Part shown: positions 1 through 8,066 of the stretch, in pieces
How positions within the stretch are numbered: position 1 is the stretch's first letter
Layout: the number at the start of each line of letters is the position of its first letter
Source of the DNA: a bacterium
Lineage (GTDB): Bacteria > BMS3Abin14
NCBI GenBank assembly: GCA_029210965.1
Contig: JARGFZ010000018.1
Location: 1-50,394 of the forward strand
DNA: 50,394 bases
Reading direction: 5' to 3'
Translations under genes and position numbers: made by a program
Notes under the pieces: model-generated
Seen by the model: only the letters and a program-made list of their open reading frames with translations
The model's database searches: none
What the model was told of the DNA's origin: nothing

Positions 1-40
1 TCTTACACGGAGAGGATACACCTTAAGTTCAAAGGAAAGT

Positions 41-638
41 GGTCTTGACATTGGGGTCCACTGCACAACATCAGTCGCCCCAACCAGGTCTGGTGCGCTG
101 ACATTACTTATATCCCCATGAGGCGCGGATTTTTATACCTGGTGGCGATCATGGATTGGCACAGTCGCAAAGTCCTTAGCTGGAAGCTGTCCAATACCCT
201 TGACGCTGACTTTTGCGTGGCGGCTCTTGAAGGGGCCCTGTTCAAGTATGGCGCCCCTGAAATCTTCAACACAGACCAGGGTTGCCAGTTTACGAGCTTC
301 GAGTTTACACAGGTTTTAAAGGATGCCGGGATCAGGATCTCCATGGACGGCAAGGGCCGTTGGATGGATAACGTCATGATCGAACGGCTTTGGCGCTCAA
401 TGAAGTATGAATGTGTTTATCTGAACGCGTTTGAGACGGGAAGCGAAACCAGGGATGGGATCGGAAACTGGATCAACCTGTACAACGAGAAACGGCCCCA
501 CTCCAAACTGGACGACAGAACACCTCATGAGGCATACTTCGATCTGCCTCTGCCCGGCTACAACGGGAAAAAGGCGGCATAAACCATGAACCTTTCCACC
601 TTAAAACTGCCGCCAACCTGTCCAACCAATGGGGTCCA
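41..638 (+). mobile_element. IS3-family insertion sequence remnant
   Basis: The stretch holds a 5'-truncated IS3-type transposase gene followed by about 55 bp of non-coding sequence ending at TGGGGTCCA (630-638). That end resembles the right terminal inverted repeat of many IS3-family elements. A very similar end, cattggggtcca, occurs in the same orientation at 49-60, directly before the surviving transposase codons. The simplest reading is two nested or recombined IS copies, with the right end of one fused to the internal part of another. No left end (TGGACCCC) is seen in the window, so the element cannot be mobile by itself. Confidence 0.6.
61..582 (+). pseudogene. IS3-family transposase OrfB, 5'-truncated (DDE integrase core)
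   Basis: This is the catalytic part of an IS3-type OrfB transposase (rve superfamily). In frame from position 61 the sequence reads RPNQVWCADITYIP, which is the segment around the first catalytic Asp. The second Asp lies in NTDQGCQF and the Glu in MIERLWRS, with exactly 35 residues between them, as expected for DD(35)E. The C-terminal NEKRPHSKLDDRTPHEAY motif is intact. The N-terminal helix-turn-helix half and OrfA are missing. An in-frame TGA stands at 46-48, just before IS-end-like sequence, so the first ATG at 118 is only the start of the leftover open frame. It is probably inactive unless complemented. Confidence 0.85.
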
Positions 639-833
639 CCTCTCACCGGCGAGGAGGTGTATCTCCCCCGCAGCCTCAGTGAAAGGCGTATGCAGAAAAG
701 TGTCCTTCTCTGGCACCTTCCGGAGAACCGCGCCGCCGTGTCCGAAGCGTTGCGGATCACCGGTAGGGAGAAGGAGGGGAGGAAGCTGCTGGATATAATT
801 TGCTTTTTTCAAAACCGGGGGTATAATTTGTAA
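639..833 (+). pseudogene. C-terminal remnant of a YgiQ-type radical SAM protein (UPF0313)
   Basis: Directly after the IS end, one frame (codons from 642, TAA at 831-833) reads LTGEEVYLPRSLSERRMQKS, then LLWHLPENRAAVSEALRITG. From memory of the family this resembles the extreme C terminus of YgiQ-like radical SAM proteins (DUF3362 region), where a basic helix precedes a WHRPEN-like motif and an EAL..AGR helix. There is no start codon and everything upstream is the insertion sequence, so this is the surviving 3' end of a disrupted gene. The final residues do not look like the family end and may be drifting. The family name is a recollection without an alignment. Confidence 0.5.
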
Positions 834-865
834 TAAATGCAGTTTAGAAAGCCAAAAAGCCCCTG

Positions 866-889
866 CCTTCCGTGTTGCGGAAGGTTTTT
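866..889 (+). terminator. Rho-independent terminator
   Basis: CCTTCCG (866-872), loop tgttg, CGGAAGG (878-884), then five T. It lies 33 bp after the stop of the truncated ygiQ-like gene and is probably that gene's original terminator. It also insulates the lipoprotein gene at 939 from the insertion sequence. Confidence 0.8.
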
Positions 890-938
890 CGTAGGGGGTG
901 GAAAATAACGATATTGGAGAAGAAAAGGGAGGTTGGGA

Positions 939-2612
939 ATGGAAATCAGGAGGTATTGGGGGAACTTACTTTCAATTGTTCTGGTGACAGGATTGCTCGG
1001 TGCCTGCGCCGGACCAAAACTCATGGTTGAGCCTGTTTCAGTGCCCCAGGACCCGGCAGTGGCCATGGCGCAGCTGGAGGCTAAACTGGTGGAAGGTCGT
1101 CAGGACCAGTTGAATGTTCTTTCGCCAACGTGGTTCGCCAAGGCAGAAAATTCCCTCGGCGAGGCTCGCAAGATCAATGAATCCAAAGGTGAGATCGCCC
1201 GTATCGGCGATGCTGCGTCCCGAGGGTTAACGGAGATCAGACAGGCCGAGGAGATCGGGCGTATCGTCAGGACCGCGATCCCGGAAGCAGTGGAGGCAAG
1301 GAAAATGGCGAGGACTGCCGGAGCCACCAGTTTCGGCCAGGACTACGCCGATGTTGAAACGCGGTTTCTGGGTCTGACCAGGGACGTGGAGAATAATGAC
1401 CTTAAAAGTGCGAAAAAGGACCAGAAGGGGGTTGTGGTAGCGTTCCATGTTCTGGAGATAAAGGCCATCAAGGAGACCATTCTCGGTGATACGCGCAAGA
1501 TCCTGAAACAGGCGGAGGAAGAAGGCGCGCGGAAGCTGGCTCCGGAGCAGTACGCCGAAGCCCAGCAGGAATTTAACAGTGTGGAAGAGTTTATCGCCGC
1601 GAACCCTTACGAAACCGAGGATATGAAAAGGCGAGGTACCGTGGCCCTTTTCAAGGCGAACCGCCTCCTTGAGATCACCAGACAGACAGAGCGTCTGCGT
1701 GGTATGGAACCCCTTGAAACAGCCCTCTGGTTCGAAGGCTACCTGCGGCAGGCCTCAGAGGCCCTTGGCGCCCCGGATATGCGCGACAAGACCTTTGATC
1801 TGCAGGAAAGCAACATCGTTGGCTCCATCACTTCGCTGGTGGAGGACCGCGATTTCCTGGCACAGAAGGCCGACGCCCAGCAGGAGGCGATGGACATAAT
1901 GCGGTCACGCTATCCGGAGGAGATAGAGGCGCTAAGGAAGACAAACGCCAGCGACCAGAGTGCCATGAAGCAGCGGTATGATAAGGAGATCGAGGGTCTT
2001 ATGGGACGCATCGCCTCCCTTGAGGGACAGAGCCGTGAAGAGGCTGCCAGGCTGGTCGCCCTTCAGGGTGAGCAGCGCGCGGAAAGAGAGCGGATCGAGG
2101 CTGAGCGCATTGCCGAGCGAGAGCGCATTGAAGCCCAAAAGAGAGCGGCTGAGGAACGGCTGGCCGCGGAACGACGCTTCAACGAGCTGTACAACGAGGT
2201 CCAGGCCCTGTTCACAAAAGACGAAGCCGAGTGTTACAAACAGGGAAACCGCATGGTGATCCGTCTCAGGGGAATGACCTTCCCGGTGGGACAGGCCGTC
2301 ATCATGCCAGAGAACTACCCTCTGCTCAGCAAGGTCCAAAGGGCAGTCCGTACTTTCACAGAGCCCCAGGTGACCATCGAGGGCCACACCGATTCCACGG
2401 GAACTTCGGAATTCAATGAGCATCTTTCCCAACAGCGCGCTGAATCGGTTCGCGAATATCTTCTGGCTAACAATGTTGTGGCACCGGAGCACGTGGTAGC
2501 GGCCGGTTTCGGGTCATCCCGTCCGCTGGCTCCAAACATAACAGCAGCCGGCAGGGCGGCCAACCGCCGTATTGACGTCGTGATCACACCCGGGGACATG
2601 CCCGTGATGTAG
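939..2612 (+). CDS. OmpA-domain outer-membrane lipoprotein with long helical stalk
   Basis: Probable peptidoglycan-binding lipoprotein that tethers the outer membrane to the cell wall. ATG at 939 has GGGAGG (927-932) at 6 nt spacing; the TTG at 933 abuts that site and is unlikely to be the start. Residues 1-22 form a signal peptide ending in a lipobox (L-G-A-C, Cys23). Residues about 30-370 are helical and rich in Glu, Lys and Ala, like DUF4398-type helical regions. A highly charged coiled coil with repeated ERIEAER/ERERIEA units covers about 380-415. Residues about 448-555 form an OmpA/MotB C-terminal domain with TIEGHTDSTG, the conserved Arg in QQRAESV, and NRRIDVVI. At 557 residues it is far longer than Pal. 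It is monocistronic, followed by a strong hairpin. The precise partner is unknown. Confidence 0.85.
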   Translation: MEIRRYWGNLLSIVLVTGLLGACAGPKLMVEPVSVPQDPAVAMAQLEAKLVEGRQDQLNVLSPTWFAKAENSLGEARKINESKGEIARIGDAASRGLTEIRQAEEIGRIVRTAIPEAVEARKMARTAGATSFGQDYADVETRFLGLTRDVENNDLKSAKKDQKGVVVAFHVLEIKAIKETILGDTRKILKQAEEEGARKLAPEQYAEAQQEFNSVEEFIAANPYETEDMKRRGTVALFKANRLLEITRQTERLRGMEPLETALWFEGYLRQASEALGAPDMRDKTFDLQESNIVGSITSLVEDRDFLAQKADAQQEAMDIMRSRYPEEIEALRKTNASDQSAMKQRYDKEIEGLMGRIASLEGQSREEAARLVALQGEQRAERERIEAERIAERERIEAQKRAAEERLAAERRFNELYNEVQALFTKDEAECYKQGNRMVIRLRGMTFPVGQAVIMPENYPLLSKVQRAVRTFTEPQVTIEGHTDSTGTSEFNEHLSQQRAESVREYLLANNVVAPEHVVAAGFGSSRPLAPNITAAGRAANRRIDVVITPGDMPVM

Positions 2613-3000
2613 AACAGATATTGAACGGTGTATAAAGGTTACACAGAGGCTCCCGGACGGTCAGGTCCGGGAGCCTCTTTACAATCAAGTTCTTGTCCTG
2701 TTCCTGTGTTTGATAAACTTTCACTTTTTTCCACGGCCGATATCCTGCCGTGATGACTATAAACCCGCTCTCTTTGTTCCCAGCCAGGAGCGAGGGGAAC
2801 CCGGTGACGCCCAGGCGGCGGGATGTCTCGAAATCCCTCCACGTCGCCCTTGCAGTCTCCTCTGTTTTGAATCCGACGGCGAACTGTTCCCGGTTTACTC
2901 CGCACCCTTGAGCGATATCGGCTAATAGCTCGGGGGCGGTGACATCCCGGTTCATGGCATAGAAGGCTTCCTGAACTCTTTTCAGGAATTCAAATCCATG
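2584..3000 (-). pseudogene. C-terminal fragment of a DsbA-family (FrnE-like) thioredoxin-fold protein
   Basis: On the minus strand the frame reads HGFEFLKRVQEAFYAMNRDV, then TAPELLADIAQGCGVNREQF and LGVTGFPSLLAGNKESGF. This matches what I know of the helical insert and cis-Pro (GFPSL) part of DsbA/FrnE-like oxidoreductases. The recognisable sequence runs upstream of the first in-frame ATG (2955) and breaks off near 3000, where a GTGAACC heptad array begins. The N-terminal thioredoxin half with the CxxC motif is absent. The frame ends inside the 3' end of the neighbouring lipoprotein gene, so the natural C terminus is also lost. It is most likely a decayed gene truncated by repeat expansion or deletion. 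Confidence 0.6.
2646..2680 (+). terminator. Strong hairpin terminator after the lipoprotein gene
   Basis: A perfect 13-bp stem (GAGGCTCCCGGAC at 2646-2658 with its complement at 2665-2677), a 6-nt loop and a short TTT run, 33 bp after the lipoprotein stop. Confidence 0.75.
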
Positions 3001-3006
3001 TGTAAG

Positions 3007-3117
3007 GTGAACCGTGAACCGTGAAACGTGAACCGAAAACCGTTCATAAATTCCAATTCATGTTTCGTGGTCTACGGGTTTTGAATGAGCTTAACGGTTC
3101 ACAGTTCACTGTTCACG
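3007..3117. repeat. Heptad array, word GTGAACN, with inverted arm
   Basis: Five 7-bp units (gtgaacc, gtgaacc, gtgaaac, gtgaacc, gaaaacc) at 3007-3041 are answered by inverted units (ggttcac, agttcac, tgttcac) at 3096-3116. Together they can form a hairpin with a 54-nt loop. The left arm starts exactly where the DsbA-like fragment loses homology. The same word recurs at 17960-18028. Confidence 0.85.
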
Positions 3118-3133
3118 AAATGTGGCAAATACG

Positions 3134-3160
3134 AAACCCCCTCGCATTTCTGCAAGGGGG
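3134..3160 (-). terminator. Terminator of the TRAP operon
   Basis: On the minus strand a 10-bp stem (CCCCCTTGCA paired with TGCGAGGGGG, one G-T pair) is closed by a GAAA tetraloop and followed by TTT, about 30 bp downstream of the dctP stop. Confidence 0.8.
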
Positions 3161-3189
3161 CCCCGATCATTGCAGGTACAACGAGTCAT

Positions 3190-4308
3190 TTACATTTTTA
3201 ATTTAAACTTATCCGCGATGACGTTGTAGTAAGCGTTCTCGGACACCGATCCCCAGACGCCCACCTGCTCCTTGAATTTCTTGAAAGTATCGTGGACCTT
3301 GCGCGCCACAGGATCCTTGGACGCCTCTTCCTCCATGGTCTCCTTGGCCATCTTGCGAAGGCTGTTGAGGAGGGATTCCGGGAACCGCACCAGGTTAACG
3401 TTGTGCTTGGTGATGAGTTCCTGAAGCGCTGCACCGTTGGTGGCTTCGAACTCGCTCAGGCTCCACATGTTCGTCTCGGCCGCAATGGCATCCAGGGTGA
3501 TCTGGAGGTCCTTTGGAAGAGCGTCGTAGGCTGTCTTGTTGAAGATGACCTCAAGGCAGGTTCCCGGCTCATGCCAGCCGGGATAGTAATAGTACTTGGC
3601 GGCCTTGTAGAACCCCATCCTCAGGTCGTGCATGGGCCCGACCCACTCGGTGGCGTCGATGACACCCCGCTCGAGGGATGTGAAGATCTCACCGCCGGGC
3701 AGCAGGACAACGGTGCCGCCGGCCTTGGCGATGACCTTTCCTCCCAGGCCCGGAATGCGCATCTTAAGGCCCTTATAGTCATCTATAGTATTCATTTCCT
3801 TGTTGAACCAGCCCCCCATCTGAACTCCGGTGTTCCCCTGGGGCCGCGGCACCAGGTTAAAGGGAGCATAGACCTCCTCCCACAGCTTAAGGCCGCCACC
3901 GCTGTAGAACCAGGCGTTGATCCCTTGGGCGTTGAGGCCGAAGGGTACCGTCGTAAACCACTGGGCCGCCGGTGTCTTTCCACCCCAATAGTAGGCCGCC
4001 CCGCTGCCGCACTCCACCGAACCTTCGGATACGGCATCGAAAACTCCCAGACCTGGCACCAATTCGCCGGCGGCAAAAACTTTTATCTTTATGCGACCGC
4101 CTGTGGCCTCCTCCACACGCTGGGCGAACCGTTCTGCCCCGGTCTGGAGGACTGGCAGGTTGGGAGGCCAGGTGGTCACCATCTTCCATTCGTAGGTTTT
4201 GGTGACTGCCTGTTTCGGTGCCTCCTTGGCCTTTGCGCATCCCGTTCCCACAACCGCAGCGACAGCCGCGACTTTTCCCGCTTTCTTCAAAAAATCTCGT
4301 CTTTCCAT
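3190..4308 (-). CDS. dctP: TRAP transporter solute-binding protein, DctP family (TakP-like)
   Basis: Periplasmic binding component of a tripartite ATP-independent transporter. The N terminus carries a twin-arginine signal (MERRDFLKKAGK, then a hydrophobic Ala/Val stretch), so export may be by Tat; the following GTGC is only a weak lipobox. The mature protein has the DctP-family signatures WKMVTTWPPNLPVLQTGAER, GGRIKIKVFAAGELVPG, DYKGLKMRIPGLGGK and GVIDATEWVGPMHD. This pattern is typical of the subgroup binding 2-oxo acids or lactate (TakP, TTHA0766), so the substrate is probably a small monocarboxylate; that is inference. Length 372 is normal. It is the last gene of dctQ-dctM-dctP, 193 bp after dctM, and ends just before a terminator. 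Confidence 0.9.
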   Translation of the reverse strand: MERRDFLKKAGKVAAVAAVVGTGCAKAKEAPKQAVTKTYEWKMVTTWPPNLPVLQTGAERFAQRVEEATGGRIKIKVFAAGELVPGLGVFDAVSEGSVECGSGAAYYWGGKTPAAQWFTTVPFGLNAQGINAWFYSGGGLKLWEEVYAPFNLVPRPQGNTGVQMGGWFNKEMNTIDDYKGLKMRIPGLGGKVIAKAGGTVVLLPGGEIFTSLERGVIDATEWVGPMHDLRMGFYKAAKYYYYPGWHEPGTCLEVIFNKTAYDALPKDLQITLDAIAAETNMWSLSEFEATNGAALQELITKHNVNLVRFPESLLNSLRKMAKETMEEEASKDPVARKVHDTFKKFKEQVGVWGSVSENAYYNVIADKFKLKM

Positions 4309-4501
4309 GGTTCACCGTGTCCTTTCCTGGGAAAGGTGTTTGAAAGAACCATCGACACCCCCAGATGGGCCGACGGTCTGGATATTTTAATTCTATAAAA
4401 AAGCGTTCTATAATTTCAAGACCCAAATTAAAAAGGCAATACCGTTTTATACAGATCGACCTGATCTTGCATTCAGAATGTCCACTCGGCCGCAGGCATG
4501 A

Positions 4502-5827
4502 TCAATTTCCGTAAACCACTGTGGGTAGCCATGTCACCAGGGCGGGGAATGACAGGACGATGAGCAGCCCGATGAGCTGGAAGATCACAAAGGGAATGAT
4601 GCCCCGGTAGATGTGGCCGGTCTCTATCTCGGGGGGAGTAACGGCCTTAAGATAGAACAGGGAGAACCCGAAGGGCGGTGTCATGAAGGAGGTCTGGAGG
4701 TTTACGGCCAACAGGATGCAGAACCAGGCCGGGTCGAATCCGAAATCGATGATGATGGGGGCGAGAACCGGCACGTGGATGAAGGTGATCTCGATAAAAT
4801 CCAGAAAGAACCCGATGATGAAAATAAGCCCCATAACGATGGCCATAACAAACCATTTCCCGTGGTCCGCGGCGATGCCCCCAAGGAATCCGCGTACCAG
4901 GTCATCGCCGTTCAGACCGCGGAAAACAAGCCCGAAGGCGGCCGCGCCCACCAGGATAATGAAGACCATGCAGGTCAGGATCATCGTAGAGTGCATGACG
5001 TCGCGAAGCATCTGCATGTTGAATTTGCGGTTGAGCACAGTCAGGCCTGTAGCCCCAACGGCCCCCACCGCCGCTGCCTCCGTGGGGGAGGCGATGCCGG
5101 CGAAGATGGATCCCAGGACTGCTACCATAAGAAACAGCGTCGGGACCAGGGCGCGCATGATACGGCCAAGCAACACCTGTCGGGTCAGGGCATCCAACTC
5201 ACTTTTAGAAATAGGAGGGGCCCACTCGGGCTTGAGATGGGCAACGATGAGGATGTACAGGATGTAGAGCCCCACGAGCACCAGTCCCGGAAGGACCGCT
5301 CCCATGAACAGGTCGCCCACAGGAACGCCCACGATATCGCCGATGAGGACAAGGACAATACTCGGCGGGATGATCTGCCCCAGGGTGCCCGAGGCCGATA
5401 CGGTGCCGGTGACCAGCTCCTTCTGGTATCCGCGTTTGAGCATGGTGGGCACGGCCAGAAGCCCCATGGTGACCACTGTGGCGCCCACGATCCCTGTGGA
5501 GGCCCCCAGGAGCGCACCGACAACGACTACGGAGATGGCAAGGCCGCCCTTGAGCCTACCGAACACCAGGCCCATGGTGTCCAGGAGGTCCTCGGCCAGC
5601 CCCGAGCGTTCCAGCATGACCCCCATGAAAACGAAGAGTGGAACAGCCAACAGGGTGACGTTGGTCATGACGCCGAAGATGCGAAGGGGCAAGAGGTTAA
5701 AAAGGTTCCACCCGAAGCCTATGAGGCCGAAGAAAATGGCCGTTCCCATGAGGGTGAAGGTCACTGGGAAACCCGCCATGAGCAGGATCGTCAGTGCGAG
5801 GAACATCCAGCCGGCGAGATAATCCAT
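4502..5827 (-). CDS. dctM: TRAP transporter large permease, DctM
   Basis: Large membrane subunit that moves the substrate with Na+ co-transport. The 441 residues are almost entirely hydrophobic helices (about 11-12). They carry family motifs such as GASTGIVGATVVTMGLLAVP, SGTLGQIIPPSIVLVLIG, SPTEAAAVGAVGA and FMTPPFGFSLFYLK. The start overlaps the dctQ stop in an ATGA arrangement, which indicates translational coupling. Length and motif order are normal. The neighbouring DctQ and DctP fix its role. On the opposite strand a 418-codon frame is open, but its composition is that of an antisense shadow. Confidence 0.93.
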   Translation of the reverse strand: MDYLAGWMFLALTILLMAGFPVTFTLMGTAIFFGLIGFGWNLFNLLPLRIFGVMTNVTLLAVPLFVFMGVMLERSGLAEDLLDTMGLVFGRLKGGLAISVVVVGALLGASTGIVGATVVTMGLLAVPTMLKRGYQKELVTGTVSASGTLGQIIPPSIVLVLIGDIVGVPVGDLFMGAVLPGLVLVGLYILYILIVAHLKPEWAPPISKSELDALTRQVLLGRIMRALVPTLFLMVAVLGSIFAGIASPTEAAAVGAVGATGLTVLNRKFNMQMLRDVMHSTMILTCMVFIILVGAAAFGLVFRGLNGDDLVRGFLGGIAADHGKWFVMAIVMGLIFIIGFFLDFIEITFIHVPVLAPIIIDFGFDPAWFCILLAVNLQTSFMTPPFGFSLFYLKAVTPPEIETGHIYRGIIPFVIFQLIGLLIVLSFPALVTWLPTVVYGN

Positions 5828-6360
5828 CAGATGTTCTCTCCGGTGTCCAGGTCACGGCCCCTGATATGATAGTAACTCCGGATGCCCAGGGCGACCCCCT
5901 GCATCAGGACGAGGGTAAACCCTGCCGGGATGCACGACTTGAGGATAAAGCGGTAGGGGATTCCCCCGGGATCCGGTGAGCTCTCCATTATCATAAAAGA
6001 GGTGGAGACGAATTTCAGGGAAGTGAGGATGATCATGAGACAGCCCGGGATGAGGAAGAAGAAAACTCCGATGAGGTTGATCCATGCCCGGTGCCTGTAG
6101 CTGAACCGCTGGTAGAAGATGTCGACCCGGACGTGGCCGTCCTTGAGGAGGGTGGCCCCGGCCCCCATGAGGAAGACGAAGCCGAAGAGATGCCACTCCA
6201 GTTCCTGGGTGGCCACGAAACTGGTGTTGAAGACGTAGCGCATGATCACGTCCACGAAAACCACCACCACGACGACGGCAGTGGCCCATGAAACCACATG
6301 GCCGACCCAGTCGTTTACAGCATCGATTCTCTGGCAAAGTTTGCGGAAAAAGCCGGTCAT
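5827..6360 (-). CDS. dctQ: TRAP transporter small permease, DctQ
   Basis: Small membrane subunit (177 residues, four predicted helices) that pairs with DctM. The open frame extends upstream to a TTG at 6399, but ATG at 6360 has GGAG at 6 nt spacing and gives the usual N terminus (MTGFFRKLCQRIDAVNDWVG). Typical DctQ features are the amphipathic start, VVVVFVDVIMRYVFN in helix 1, and the WHLFGFVFLMGAGATLLKDG segment with the conserved E-W and H-V-R-V-D context. It is first in the operon. A structured 149-bp repeat lies 127 bp upstream. No convincing sigma-70 promoter was found. Confidence 0.88.
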   Translation of the reverse strand: MTGFFRKLCQRIDAVNDWVGHVVSWATAVVVVVVFVDVIMRYVFNTSFVATQELEWHLFGFVFLMGAGATLLKDGHVRVDIFYQRFSYRHRAWINLIGVFFFLIPGCLMIILTSLKFVSTSFMIMESSPDPGGIPYRFILKSCIPAGFTLVLMQGVALGIRSYYHIRGRDLDTGENI

Positions 6361-6486
6361 TTCACACTCCGAAAAATGTCCGGAAAACGAGGGATACAAC
6401 TATTTCATGAGATGCGAATCATACCCACAACAGCCCCGACAGGTTATATTACCAGGTCGTTCAATTCAACATTCAAAATTGTTAGA

Positions 6487-6635
6487 GTCGCAAAAAGTCC
6501 AATCCGGGACTTTTCGCTCCACGGAAAGGGAAAAGCGTCGTTTTCCCTTTCCTTACAAATCAATGACTTACGGAGTGAGTCATTGATTTGGGCGCCCCGC
6601 GCGCAGCGCATTGATGACTTTTTGCGAAGTCATCA
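6487..6635 (+). repeat. 149-bp structured dispersed repeat, copy 1
   Basis: Starts GTCGCAAAAAGTCC and ends TTTTTGCGAAGTCATCA, so TCGCAAAAAGTC and GACTTTTTGCGA form terminal inverted repeats. Inside are successive hairpins: GGAAAGGGAAAAGCG with CGTTTTCCCTTTCC; CAATGACT with AGTCATTG; a GGGCGCCCC GC-rich hairpin; and TGATGACTT with AAGTCATCA at the end. It sits upstream of dctQ, on the opposite strand to it. Further copies lie at 7593, 9051 (inverted) and 44500. Confidence 0.9.
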
Positions 6636-6653
6636 AAGTTTGTGATTCAAAAA

Positions 6654-6949
6654 GGATCCAAGATCCAAGAATGCTTGTCATCGCGAGCCGTCATTCGGGC
6701 GAAGCGATCTCGGGTTCTGTAAAAGCGGCAAAAGCCTTAACGCAGAGGGCCACCCTTTGACTGGGCTCAGGGCAGGCAGATTGGATCGCTGGTAGGCTGC
6801 TCGTACCACAGAAGGCCGCAGAGGAAGGCTTAAATCCGGGTAATGGAACTGTTCCTGTAAATGCATTAAAATCAGCCTCACACAAAAACACCATTCGACA
6901 AGCTTATGGTAGGCAGTGCTCCGGAGAATTACCTTTTGGATCTTGGATC
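6654..6949. repeat. Composite repeat region between the TRAP operon and nitroreductase
   Basis: No gene is seen in 6636-6999. GGATCCA/AGATCCA heptads at 6654-6667 are matched by inverted TTGGATC units at 6936-6949. Between them lie a CATCGCGAG...GCGAAGCGATCTCG repeat (6677-6714), related to the one at 48064; a CCTTAACGCAGAGG...GCAGAGGAAGGC repeat (6738-6870), related to 42236-42303; and GGCTCAGGGCAGGC (also at 47950). A second heptad run (ttctcaa, tcctcaa, tcaggaa, tactcaa) at 6971-6998 reaches the nitroreductase stop codon. Confidence 0.7.
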
Positions 6950-6999
6950 AACCTGTTCGCGTTTCACTTATTCTCAATCCTCAATCAGGAATACTCAAT

Positions 7000-7566
7000 T
7001 TACACGATGATCTCCTCCAAATTCCTCTTCGGCACGTGGTGGACTCCCTGCTCATCGCGCCAGTACTTCATGTCCCCGTCCTGGCCCACCGGCACGAGGT
7101 GAACCTCCTCTACCGGTTTACCCAGGGGCAGGACGAGCAGGACATGCAGGTGCTCACCGATCCCCAGGCCGCTCCTCAGGCCGTCCATGTCGAGGTTGCC
7201 GATCATACAGCCGCCCAGTCCCTTCTCGACGGCACCGAGAAGGATCGTCTGGGATGCTATGCCGTGGTCGCAGCTGTCTGCTTTAAAGATCGTGGTGTCC
7301 CTCAGAACGATGATATAGGCCGAAGGCCTTTCCCCCTCAACTGGCCCGGGCCAGTCCTTCAGATACCCTGCCCACTTCAGGTGGGGGAAGATGAGTTCGT
7401 TCCGAACGGGCTCTGAGGAGATCATATATTTTAACGGCTGCAGGTTGGCTGAAGAGGGTGTTAGCCTGGCGAGGTCCACCAGTTCCATAAGGGTTGCCTC
7501 ATCGATTCTGTGACTTTCATCGAACCGCCGGTAACTGCGGTTCCTTTCCACGAGTTGTTTGAACAT
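7000..7566 (-). CDS. Nitroreductase-family FMN oxidoreductase
   Basis: Probable flavin-dependent NAD(P)H oxidoreductase; the true substrate cannot be told from sequence. Start at 7566 follows AGGAGG at 7 nt spacing. The N terminus LVERNRSYRRFDESHRID has the paired Arg typical of FMN phosphate contacts. TPSSANLQPLKYMI matches the family SANxQPW-type FMN motif, and GLGGCMIGNLD is the usual G-L-G-C segment. At 188 residues it is of normal length. Just 26 bp upstream of the start lies copy 2 of the structured 148-bp repeat, so any transcript from further upstream carries that structure in its 5' leader. No operon partner. Confidence 0.85.
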   Translation of the reverse strand: MFKQLVERNRSYRRFDESHRIDEATLMELVDLARLTPSSANLQPLKYMISSEPVRNELIFPHLKWAGYLKDWPGPVEGERPSAYIIVLRDTTIFKADSCDHGIASQTILLGAVEKGLGGCMIGNLDMDGLRSGLGIGEHLHVLLVLPLGKPVEEVHLVPVGQDGDMKYWRDEQGVHHVPKRNLEEIIV

Positions 7567-7592
7567 TTTTTGCCTCCTTTATCTTTGATATG

Positions 7593-7740
7593 GTCGCAAA
7601 AAGTCCATTATTGGCTTTTTGCTTCACGGAAAGCGAAACGTGTCATTTTCGCTTTCCTTACAAATCAATGACTTATACTGCAGGTCATTGATTTGGGCGC
7701 CCCGACAGGGGCGCATTGATGACTTTTTGCGAAGTCATCA
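7593..7740 (+). repeat. 148-bp structured dispersed repeat, copy 2
   Basis: Same ends and same order of hairpins as copy 1. In the second hairpin the stem reads GGAAAGCGAAA with TTTCGCTTTCC, a compensated change from GGAAAGGGAAA with TTTCCCTTTCC in copy 1. The GTCGC end faces the nitroreductase start codon. Confidence 0.9.
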
Positions 7741-7886
7741 TCTTTAGGCGGAAAACTGTTTCCGAGGTACCTGGCCCCCTTTTAGTCATAATAGTTTAAG
7801 CGAGATGGAGATGTTTATCGAGGGGGGAATTTTCCCACTGGGAAATTTTCCCACAGTGCTCTGATACCGCAGGTTATCCACATAAA

Positions 7887-7914
7887 GGAAGGAGGAAGGA
7901 GGAAGGACGAAAGA
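7887..7914. repeat. Heptad array, word GGAAGGA
   Basis: Three GGAAGGA units plus CGAAAGA at exact 7-bp spacing. The rest of 7741-8066 has no convincing gene. It holds a tandem TTTTCCCACTGGGAAA-type inverted repeat (about 7830-7857) and one TTATCCACA box at 7874. The same word, with an inverted arm, recurs at 47253-47334. Confidence 0.75.
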
Positions 7915-8026
7915 GGAATACCCCCGCAGCCCCATACCATGATTCTCCATCCGGTGAGCCTTTGATAAGCGTTCAGCATTGCGCATGGTTCACTACTCGG
8001 TGATATTTCGCCCACCGCCCTTCATT

Positions 8027-8047
8027 CTCTACACTCTGCACTCACAG
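8027..8047. repeat. Heptad array, word CTCTACA/CTCTGCA
   Basis: ctctaca, ctctgca, ctcacag at 7-bp spacing, 20 bp before the pseudopilin start. The same word forms the right arm of the array after this gene (8905-8932), so the pseudopilin gene is bracketed by matching arrays. Confidence 0.75.
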
Positions 8048-8066
8048 TGCTGGAAGATGTCCTGGA

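Noticed and set aside
3292-4398. 368-codon plus-strand open frame opposite dctP
   Set aside because: Antisense shadow of a clearly recognisable binding-protein gene; no ribosome binding site or recognisable domain.
4613-5869. 418-codon plus-strand open frame opposite dctM
   Set aside because: Translation is rich in Glu, His, Gly and Asp, as expected from the complement of a hydrophobic permease; no domain.
6242-6645. Two overlapping open frames over the dctQ upstream region
   Set aside because: They run through the dctQ 5' end and the structured repeat, with no protein-like pattern.
7874-7882. TTATCCACA, a perfect DnaA box, near an AT-rich inverted repeat
   Set aside because: Single box, no cluster, no dnaA/dnaN/parAB nearby; not evidence for an origin.
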